The notes below the pieces were generated by a model. It was not told where the DNA came from. It was given only the letters and a program-made list of their open reading frames with translations, and made no database searches. DNA of 6,789 nt. Source: Chloroflexota bacterium (GTDB lineage Bacteria; Chloroflexota; Dehalococcoidia; Plut-88900). The position numbers and the translations under genes are program-made. Below are positions 1 through 5,707 of the stretch, one piece after another. Each line of letters begins with the position of its first letter. Position 1 is the stretch's first letter. Location: NCBI GenBank assembly GCA_022566235.1, contig JADFJI010000126.1:1-6789 (forward strand). The letters are read 5' to 3'.

Positions 1-1787
1 TAGCGGACAGGCTTCCAGAGCAGGTGCGAAACCTCCGCCATCAATGGGGGTTGCGGCCCGTATACAAGATGGTGGACACCTGCGCCGCGGAATTCGAGGC
101 CGTGACTCCATATTTCTACAGCTCCTACGAACAAGAGAACGAGACCAAAGCAATGTCGGGGCCCCGGGCCCTGGTCATAGGCAGCGGGCCGATACGCATC
201 GGCCAGGGGATAGAGTTCGACTACTGCAGCGTCCACGCAGCGTGGGCCCTCCAGAAGGAGGGAATCACCAGCATCATGGTCAACTCAAACCCGGAGACGG
301 TATCCACCGACTTCGACATCAGCGATAGGCTCTATTTCGAGCCCCTGGACGAGGAGAGCATCAGGGATATCCTGGACAACGAAAACGGGCTAGATAACGG
401 CACCGACACCGCTCCTGCTGCCGCAGTGGTACAGTTTGGCGGCCAGACGGCCATCAACCTCGCGGAGCCCCTGTACCGGAGCGGGGCCTCCATTTTGGGC
501 TCCTCCTCTGACACCATCGACATCGCGGAGGACCGTCAACGCTTCGAGGACTTTCTCAATCGACTCGGCATACCCCAGCCTCCTGGAGCCTCCATTACCA
601 CCATCGAAGAAGGCCTCAACGTCGCCCAGAACATAGGCTATCCCGTCCTGGTCCGGCCCAGCTACGTTCTCGGCGGCAGGGCAATGGAGATCGTGCATAA
701 CGCCACAGAGTTGATACGTTATATAACCGGGGCGGTGGAAGTGGGCCGTGGACGCCCTATCCTCGTCGACAAATACCTGGAAGGTATGGAGGTGGAGGCG
801 GACGCCATCTGCGATGGCGAACAGGTGCTGATACCCGGAATCATGGAACATATCGAGAGGGCCGGAGTTCACAGCGGTGATTCCATGGCGGTGTATCCCG
901 CCCCTACCCTGACTCAGTCCCAGACCGATGCGATAGTCGACTACACGGTGCGCATCGGTCTGGGACTCCAGGTCAAGGGCCTCATGAACATCCAGTACGT
1001 GGTTATGAATCCCGGGAAGGGGAGGGATGGTGAGGTAACTGAAGACGATGGGGAATCGTTAGTATATGTGTTGGAGGTGAATCCCAGGGCCAGCAGGACC
1101 GTGCCTTTCCTATCGAAAGTCACCACCATACCCATGGTACAGATAGCCACCCGGGTAATGATGGGGACGACCCTGAAGGCCCAGGGCTACCGAACGGGCC
1201 TTCGGGCCAGCGGCAACTTGGTCGCTATCAAGGCGCCGGTGTTTTCCATGGCCAAGCTCGTAGGCGTTGATACATATCTGGGGCCCGAAATGAAGTCCAC
1301 TGGTGAAGTGATGGGTATCGACCACAAGTTCGGGCCCGCTCTCGCCAAGGCGTTGCTGGCTGGAGATATGATGTTGCCGACCGAGGGAGCCATCCTCCTG
1401 AGCATAGCGGACCGGGACAAGGCCGAGGCATTGTCTATCGTCCGGAAGCTGGACTCTCTACACTACCGGTTGTTCGCCACTGAGGGCACCGCCGAGATGA
1501 TACGGGCCGTAGGCCTGCCGGTCACTCCCGTTGCCAAGTTTCAGCAGGGCGACCCGGATATCGTGGACTTGATACGGGATGGCAAGGTGATCGCTGTAAT
1601 CAATACCCTGACAGGACACCGGACCCCCCTGCGGGATGGTTTCCAGATCCGCAGGGCCGCAGCAGAGCAGCGCATCCCCTGCTTCACATCCCTGGATACA
1701 GCCCGGGCGGTGGTGGACTCTCTCCTGGATGGCCCCCTGAACTATAATGTGAAACCCCTCAAAGATTACCTGAACACCCCGATTTAG
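1..1787 (+). CDS. carB: Carbamoyl-phosphate synthase large subunit, C-terminal part (5' end outside the window)
   Basis: CarB makes carbamoyl phosphate from bicarbonate, ammonia (delivered by CarA from glutamine) and two ATP, feeding pyrimidine and arginine synthesis in the cytoplasm. The frame is open from base 3, so the gene is cut by the left edge; the GTG at 24 is internal, not a start. About 595 codons remain of a family of roughly 1,070, so the first ATP-grasp half is missing from view. Seen in order: the end of the oligomerisation region (VDTCAAEFEA), the pre-ATP-grasp motif GSGPIRIGQGIEFDY (nt ~180-224), NPETVSTD, VVQFGGQTAINLA, the second ATP-grasp domain with RPSYVLGGRAM and the metal-binding strand LEVNPRASRTVPF (nt ~1071-1110), LGPEMKSTGEVMG, and the C-terminal MGS-like allosteric domain (TEGTAEM; NTLTGH; DGFQIRRAA; PCFTSLDTA). 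An acidic insertion of about 15 residues relative to E. coli CarB precedes the LEVNPRAS strand. The TAG stop is 2 bp before pyrK, suggesting co-transcription. Identity is near certain. Confidence 0.97.
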   Translation, partial: ADRLPEQVRNLRHQWGLRPVYKMVDTCAAEFEAVTPYFYSSYEQENETKAMSGPRALVIGSGPIRIGQGIEFDYCSVHAAWALQKEGITSIMVNSNPETVSTDFDISDRLYFEPLDEESIRDILDNENGLDNGTDTAPAAAVVQFGGQTAINLAEPLYRSGASILGSSSDTIDIAEDRQRFEDFLNRLGIPQPPGASITTIEEGLNVAQNIGYPVLVRPSYVLGGRAMEIVHNATELIRYITGAVEVGRGRPILVDKYLEGMEVEADAICDGEQVLIPGIMEHIERAGVHSGDSMAVYPAPTLTQSQTDAIVDYTVRIGLGLQVKGLMNIQYVVMNPGKGRDGEVTEDDGESLVYVLEVNPRASRTVPFLSKVTTIPMVQIATRVMMGTTLKAQGYRTGLRASGNLVAIKAPVFSMAKLVGVDTYLGPEMKSTGEVMGIDHKFGPALAKALLAGDMMLPTEGAILLSIADRDKAEALSIVRKLDSLHYRLFATEGTAEMIRAVGLPVTPVAKFQQGDPDIVDLIRDGKVIAVINTLTGHRTPLRDGFQIRRAAAEQRIPCFTSLDTARAVVDSLLDGPLNYNVKPLKDYLNTPI

Positions 1788-1789
1788 AT

Positions 1790-2611
1790 ATGGAAGATCG
1801 AAAGGTAAGAGTCCTGGCAAACCAGACCCTGGGCCCTGGGATCTGCTGCCTTTGGGTCGACGCTCCCCTGGTAGCCGCCAGCGAGAAGCCCGGGGAGTTT
1901 GTCATGGCAATCTGCGGCAAAGGGTCCGATCCCCTCCTGAGGCGGGCCATAAGCGTCCACCGATACGGCCCCAGGATGCTGGAGAACGATCCAGAAGGGC
2001 CTCATCCAGAGTGGGTGACGCCCACCTCCATTGCTCTCATGTTCAATGCCGATGGGCTGGCCAGGGGTTGGCTGGGAAAAAGAGAGGCAGGTGAGGAGAT
2101 CCAGGTCCTGGGCCCCCTGGGCCGGGGGTATGAGATCGATCCTGGAGCGCGACACCTCCTCATGGGGGGTGGGGGCACGGGGCTTGCTCCCCTCATCGCC
2201 CTCGCAGACCAGGCCATCTCCTCGGGGCGTTCCGTCACCATCCTATCCGCCGGCCGGACCGCATCCCTTCTCTATCCCAAAGAGTGGGTCCAGCCCCAGG
2301 TGGAGTACGTAGAGGTGACGGAGGACGGGTCCGCTGGTGAGAGAGGCCTGATCACCGATTGCCTCTCCAAGTATGTCCGAAATGCCGATCAGGTTTTCCT
2401 CTGCGGCCCCGTTCCCATGTACAAAGCCGTCCGCGACACCTGGAAGGCCCAGGGCATCTCCGTGCCCACCCAGGTCCTTCTAGAAGTTCGTATGGCCTGC
2501 GGTTTCGGCATCTGCTACGGCTGTTCTGTCTTCACCACTAGCGGAGTGAGAATGGTATGTCTGGACGGCCCGAGATTCGACCTGAACGAAGTAGATTGGG
2601 ACAAGCTTTGA
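1790..2611 (+). CDS. pyrK: Dihydroorotate dehydrogenase electron-transfer subunit (PyrK type)
   Basis: In class 1B dihydroorotate dehydrogenase, PyrK carries FAD and a [2Fe-2S] cluster and passes electrons from PyrD to NAD+. This 273-residue protein shows the full ferredoxin-reductase layout. The flavin-binding barrel has the FAD motif RRAIS (51-55) and VLGPLGRGYEI (106-116). The NAD-binding domain has GGGGTGLAPL (126-135) and FLCGPVPMY. The C-terminal cluster motif has Cys237, Cys242, Cys245 and Cys257 (C-x4-C-x2-C-x11-C), followed by LDGPRF as in PyrK. The ATG at 1790 begins 2 bp after the carB stop with no clear Shine-Dalgarno sequence, so translation probably depends on coupling to carB. 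A roughly 15-residue proline-rich stretch (about 60-79) between the FAD motif and the rest of the barrel looks longer than in typical PyrK. No pyrD follows in this window. A related sulfide- or NADPH-linked reductase subunit cannot be fully excluded, but adjacency to carB supports PyrK. Confidence 0.92.
   Translation: MEDRKVRVLANQTLGPGICCLWVDAPLVAASEKPGEFVMAICGKGSDPLLRRAISVHRYGPRMLENDPEGPHPEWVTPTSIALMFNADGLARGWLGKREAGEEIQVLGPLGRGYEIDPGARHLLMGGGGTGLAPLIALADQAISSGRSVTILSAGRTASLLYPKEWVQPQVEYVEVTEDGSAGERGLITDCLSKYVRNADQVFLCGPVPMYKAVRDTWKAQGISVPTQVLLEVRMACGFGICYGCSVFTTSGVRMVCLDGPRFDLNEVDWDKL
2543..2546 (+). promoter_or_regulatory. Possible Shine-Dalgarno for the lipoprotein gene
   Basis: GGAG lies 10 nt before the ATG at 2557, inside the pyrK coding region. 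It is the main reason to favour 2557 over the TTG at 2608. It also encodes part of pyrK (the Ser-Gly-Val stretch), so it could be coincidental. Confidence 0.4.
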
Positions 2612-4026
2612 AGAGCCGTCGCCTCACCTTTACCCACGGTCTTTCCCCTCGCATTTGGGGAGCAGGTGCTGCAACCCTCATGGTGCTCTTAATTGTGGCC
2701 TGCGGCGGCTCCGGCGAGACACCTCCGCAAGAGACTGCCGTACCAACCTCCATACCGGCTCCACTCGCTTCTCCCACCCCGATCACACAGCCATCCCAGG
2801 CATCTCCGACTCCAAGCCAAGAGGATGATTCAGTGAACTTGATAGCCTATGTAGGCCCTGACGACAACATCTATACAATACGGCCCGATGGCTCGAACCC
2901 GGAGCTGCTTACCATCCCCATGTCCGGCGAGACCGCATCGCTGTCCGGGGTCGGTCTTTTCAACAGTCACACCATCTACAACTGGCCGACCTGGTCTCCA
3001 GATGCCACTAAGATCGCCTTCACCAGCTACGCCGAAAACGGCGATATCGCCGGCTCCCTGTGGGTTGCTCACATACCTGGGGGGCTACCGGAGAAGATAT
3101 TTCAAGATCCCCCCGAATTAGTAGGGAGATTCGTCGCTCCCAGAAGTCCTCACTACATCTACTGGGCCCCTGATAGCGAAACCATCGCGTTCCTGGCCGC
3201 CACACCCGAAAGCCTGGTCTTGTACCTGATCGACGATGAAGGGCTTCAAGACCCGCGCCCTGTGGCCGAGGGAGCCCCATCCTACATCTCATGGTCCCCC
3301 GATGGCCATCGGCTTTTGCATCACCTGCAGGGAATCCTGAGCATTGTCGATATCCGAGGTGAGTTGAGCATATCCACCTTTGCGTTTCAGTCTGTAGCTT
3401 TCAGGGCCCCCTCTTGGGCCCCCGACGGCAAGCGTATCGCCTACGTCGACCGGCTGAACGGGGTGGATAGCCTGTTAATTGCCAACCTGGATGAAGGTAC
3501 CCCGCTCAGGGTGGCCCCCATCAACAACCTCGGAGTATTCATGTGGTCCCCCGTAGTCAACGAGATAGCCTTTACCCAACTCTCCGCCTCCACCAATCTG
3601 GGTACGCCTACCTACGATGGCCTTGTGGTATTTGACGCAGATGCGTTGGAAACGCGGCTGATATCCACACTCGAGATAGCTGCCTTCTTCTGGTCTCCAG
3701 ACGGAAGCAAGCTGGCCTACGTCAGCATCGACCGGGCCACCGCCACCATCTCCTGGAATGTCAACAACAGAATGGGGACTTCAGAAAGGAAACTGGCTGA
3801 TTTCGTGCCATCCAGGGAGCAGATTTTCACCATGTTCTCCTTCTTCGACCAGTACGCATATTCCAACAGCCTCTGGTCCCCGGATAGCCGGAGCCTTGTC
3901 TACGCGGGCAGAGAGCCGAGCAGCAACGGGAGCGGAGCCGATACCATTTTCGTCCTGCCGGTAGACGGCAGCGCCCCTGCCAGGGCCATCGCCCCGGGCA
4001 ATCTGGCCTTCTGGTCGCCTAAGTAA
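2557..4026 (+). CDS. Lipoprotein with TolB/PD40-like beta-propeller
   Basis: This is a predicted exported, lipid-anchored beta-propeller of unknown specific role. From ATG 2557 (489 aa) the order is: a basic N-terminus; a hydrophobic segment (about 33-48) ending in the lipobox IVAC with Cys49; a Pro/Ser/Thr-rich linker (about 50-92); then propeller repeats of the WSPDG...IAYV type. Eight W-[SA]-P motifs are visible, at W146, W203, W246, W287, W330, W379, W440 and W486. The last, FWSPK, ends the protein. The strand that would follow it is found at the start of the domain (NLIAYV, 94-99), as expected when the first and last strands close one blade. The start is uncertain: ATG 2557 has GGAG upstream but gives a long leader and a 55-base overlap with pyrK. 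TTG 2608 overlaps the pyrK stop as TTGA and gives a more usual lipoprotein leader (Cys at 32). The mature protein is the same either way. The family includes TolB-like and peptidase-associated propellers; no catalytic domain is present here. Its position suggests co-transcription with carB-pyrK without implying a role in pyrimidine synthesis. Confidence 0.85.
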   Translation: MSGRPEIRPERSRLGQALKSRRLTFTHGLSPRIWGAGAATLMVLLIVACGGSGETPPQETAVPTSIPAPLASPTPITQPSQASPTPSQEDDSVNLIAYVGPDDNIYTIRPDGSNPELLTIPMSGETASLSGVGLFNSHTIYNWPTWSPDATKIAFTSYAENGDIAGSLWVAHIPGGLPEKIFQDPPELVGRFVAPRSPHYIYWAPDSETIAFLAATPESLVLYLIDDEGLQDPRPVAEGAPSYISWSPDGHRLLHHLQGILSIVDIRGELSISTFAFQSVAFRAPSWAPDGKRIAYVDRLNGVDSLLIANLDEGTPLRVAPINNLGVFMWSPVVNEIAFTQLSASTNLGTPTYDGLVVFDADALETRLISTLEIAAFFWSPDGSKLAYVSIDRATATISWNVNNRMGTSERKLADFVPSREQIFTMFSFFDQYAYSNSLWSPDSRSLVYAGREPSSNGSGADTIFVLPVDGSAPARAIAPGNLAFWSPK

Positions 4027-4121
4027 TATCCAACTTTTCCCAAGAATTATTCCGCACAAAGGGCACTGGCAGGCTGATAAAATATGGGGTGTGCAGAGGG
4101 GCGAAGCCCCTTTACCGGGAG

Positions 4122-4151
4122 TTTGAGGGTGTCCCTCAAATATAATTTCTT
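4122..4151 (+). terminator. Possible intrinsic terminator after the carB-pyrK-lipoprotein group
   Basis: A perfect 8-bp stem (TTTGAGGG / CCCTCAAA, loop TGT) is followed by the T-rich tract TATAATTTCTT at 4141-4151, about 95 bp beyond the lipoprotein stop. The T-tract is interrupted by A and C, so termination is plausible but not clear-cut. It also forms part of the four-hairpin element. Confidence 0.4.
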
Positions 4152-4175
4152 CCCCCTTCCTGGTCAGGAAGGGGG
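4152..4175. terminator. Perfect 11-bp palindrome, possible bidirectional transcription stop
   Basis: CCCCCTTCCTG and its exact complement are separated by only GT, giving a 10- to 11-bp GC-rich stem. It lies between two convergent genes, 37 bp beyond the tupC stop in that gene's direction. Neither side has a true run of T, so Rho-independent termination is not assured; it could equally be an mRNA 3'-end stabiliser or the core of a REP-like repeat. Confidence 0.35.
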
Positions 4176-4211
4176 TCAGGGGGATGGTCGAAAGGCTCTT
4201 TCAGCACCCTG

Positions 4212-4943
4212 TTAGTACACCATCTCTCCGTTGATGAAGGCCCGGGTCCTGGGGTCCCTGGCCTGGGAGAAAAGCTCCTCCGTGGGGCCCACCTCCACCT
4301 CTCTTCCATCCAGCAGCAAGGCGACCCTTCCCGCCAGGCGTCTGGCCTGGAAGACGTTGTGGGTGACCAGCACTATGGTTGTGCCCATCTCCCGGTTCGC
4401 CTGCAGGATAAGCTTCTCTATGACGCCCACGTTGAACGGGTCCAGATTGGCGGTAGGCTCGTCCAGCAGCAGGACGTCGGGACCCAGGACGAGGGCCCGG
4501 GCCAGGGCCACCCTCTGGGCTTCGCCGTAAGAGAGAGTTGCCGCATGTTCTCTGGCCAGGTCTCCCATTCCCAGGCGGTCCAAAAACTGATACGCCTTCT
4601 CCCTGTTGTCCTTTTCTCCTCTCACCTTCAGGCCGTAGGCTACGTTGCTCAGGACCGAAGTGTTGAACAGGAGTGGATTCTGGAAGACCATGGTCATCCT
4701 CCGGCGCACCGCGATGTCCACCGATGTATGGCCATCGAACACTGTGCCATCGAAGGTCACCGATCCCGAGGTTGGGGGCTCCAGGAGGTTCAAAAGCCGG
4801 AGCAGGGTGCTCTTACCAGAGCCGCTGGGCCCTATGATGCCTAAGATTTCGCCCCGTATGATCTCCATGTGGGCGATGTTGCACGCCTCCCTATGCCCGT
4901 AGCGCTTGACCAGCCTGTCCAGGATGTAGATGGAATCCCTCAT
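4212..4943 (-). CDS. tupC: Tungstate ABC importer, ATP-binding subunit
   Basis: This is the ATPase that powers uptake of tungstate through TupB. The 243-residue protein is one complete ABC domain: Walker A GPSGSGKST (38-46), Q-loop Gln88 in VFQNPLLF, signature LSYGEAQ (137-143), Walker B VLLLDEP (157-163; Glu162 catalytic), D-loop ANLD, and switch His195 in VTHN. The C-terminal FINGEMVY resembles TupC-type ATPases. It has no C-terminal TOBE (oxyanion-sensing) domain of the kind found in ModC, which fits its short length. The signature has Tyr where most importers have the first Gly of LSGGE/Q; LSYG is known in LivF/LivG-type ATPases, so activity is not in doubt. The ATG overlaps the tupB stop as ATGA (4940-4943), which indicates translational coupling. 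The specificity call rests largely on the adjacent TupB and TupA sequence; on its own the protein could be read as a molybdate or phosphate-type ATPase. Confidence 0.88.
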   Translation of the reverse strand: MRDSIYILDRLVKRYGHREACNIAHMEIIRGEILGIIGPSGSGKSTLLRLLNLLEPPTSGSVTFDGTVFDGHTSVDIAVRRRMTMVFQNPLLFNTSVLSNVAYGLKVRGEKDNREKAYQFLDRLGMGDLAREHAATLSYGEAQRVALARALVLGPDVLLLDEPTANLDPFNVGVIEKLILQANREMGTTIVLVTHNVFQARRLAGRVALLLDGREVEVGPTEELFSQARDPRTRAFINGEMVY

Positions 4944-5638
4944 CTGCTCAGCGCCCTGCCCTGAAGATGGGTGGCCAGCAGATTGATACTGAAGGAGATG
5001 AGCAACAGCACGATTCCCAGGGCGATGGCGGCCTCGAAGGCGCCCTTTCTGGTTTCCAGGACGATCGCCGTGGTCAGGACCCGTGTGCTGCCGGCTATGT
5101 TCCCTCCCACTATGATCACTGCCCCAACCTCGGTCACCACCCTACCGAAGGCGGCGGCCAGGGCGATTATCATAGGGAGCCGGGCCTCCCGCAAAAGGGC
5201 GAGGGTGGTCTGCCACCTGGTAGCCCCCAGGCTGCGGAGCTGTTGGCGCATCTCTGGGCTGATGCCCAGAATAGCCGACATGGTCAGGCTGGAGACCACT
5301 GGGAAGGCTATGATGAACTGGGCGATGATGATAGCCAGGGGCGTAAACAACCAGCCGAGGAATCCCAGCGGCCCGTTGTTGGACAGGATCAGGAGTACCA
5401 CCAGGCCAACCACCACCGTGGGAAAGGCCATGCCGGCATAGGTGAGGCTTATGAGAACCCGGCGTCCCGGGAACCGGGCGAAGGCCAGCCACATGCCGTA
5501 TGGAATCCCCAGGAGTGCAGACAACAGGAGGGCTAGCCCCGAGACCTCCAGGGAGAAAAGGGCTATGCGCCTGACCTCCGGGTCCAGGCTCCCTATCAGC
5601 TTCAGCGCCTGCCATATACCCGATAGGATCTCACCCAT
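4940..5638 (-). CDS. tupB: Tungstate ABC importer, permease subunit
   Basis: This inner-membrane channel of the tungstate importer is probably a homodimer. The 232-residue protein has about five hydrophobic segments (roughly 24-50, 61-86, 99-122, 155-179 and 201-223). The cytoplasmic EAA-type coupling loop lies around 131-155 (LRSLGATRW...LREARLP), with the conserved Gly at 138 and LP at 154-155. Family hallmarks seen are PTVVVGLVV, NNGPLGFLGWLFTP, and the C-terminal stretch GRVVTEVGAVIIVGGNI followed by TRVLTTAIVLET, which are characteristic of TupB-type permeases. The length is normal for the family. The ATG at 5638 is the natural start and has no strong Shine-Dalgarno. The gene lies 69 bp after the tupA-like stop and overlaps tupC by 4 bp, so tupA-tupB-tupC should form one minus-strand operon. 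Complete and in good order. Confidence 0.91.
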   Translation of the reverse strand: MGEILSGIWQALKLIGSLDPEVRRIALFSLEVSGLALLLSALLGIPYGMWLAFARFPGRRVLISLTYAGMAFPTVVVGLVVLLILSNNGPLGFLGWLFTPLAIIIAQFIIAFPVVSSLTMSAILGISPEMRQQLRSLGATRWQTTLALLREARLPMIIALAAAFGRVVTEVGAVIIVGGNIAGSTRVLTTAIVLETRKGAFEAAIALGIVLLLISFSINLLATHLQGRALSR

Positions 5639-5707
5639 GATTAGAAATCAGCATCACACGTCGGTTTTCCATCTAGTCCCGCTTCATATCGATCTACCTG
5701 CCAGACG

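Larger units (their letters stand above)
4086..4214. repeat. Four-hairpin intergenic element, candidate dispersed (REP/MITE-like) repeat
   Basis: This stretch fills most of the 185-bp gap between the convergent lipoprotein and tupC genes. It can be drawn as four successive stem-loops: 4095-4113 (AGGGGC-GAA-GCCCCT core), 4122-4140 (TTTGAGGG-TGT-CCCTCAAA), 4152-4175 (CCCCCTTCCTG-GT-CAGGAAGGGGG), and 4177-4211 (outer CAGGG/CCCTG with inner GAAAG-GCT-CTTTC). Short inverted ends GGGTG (4087-4091) and CACCC (4205-4209) bracket it. There is no reading frame of note. Its right end runs into the tupC stop codon. The density of perfect stems resembles dispersed palindromic repeats, and I have the impression of having met similar sequence in uncultured Chloroflexota, but only one copy is in this window, so repetition is inferred. 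It may also act as a bidirectional transcription end. Confidence 0.55.

Noticed and set aside
24..26. GTG as the start of a short CarB
   Set aside because: The frame is open upstream to base 3 and those residues continue the CarB pattern; a protein starting here would lack the entire first half of the enzyme.
390..872. 160-residue open frame on the minus strand
   Set aside because: It lies wholly within carB, which has unmistakable conserved motifs on the other strand; the composition is that of an antisense shadow and no domain is recognisable.
4027..4211. CRISPR array or tRNA in the hairpin-rich gap
   Set aside because: The stems differ in sequence, there is no repeat-spacer periodicity, and no cloverleaf or conserved T-loop motif is present.
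4359..4844. 161-residue plus-strand open frame opposite tupC
   Set aside because: It overlaps the Walker A, signature and Walker B coding positions of tupC and shows no motif of its own.
4967..5536. 189-residue plus-strand open frame opposite tupB, rich in Gln, Gly, Asp and His
   Set aside because: Its composition is the antisense image of a hydrophobic membrane protein; there is no start signal or recognisable domain.
5639..5707. Gap between the tupA-like stop and tupB, inspected for a riboswitch, terminator or promoter
   Set aside because: No stable hairpin, T-run or recognisable element is visible in these 69 bp; it looks like a plain intercistronic spacer.
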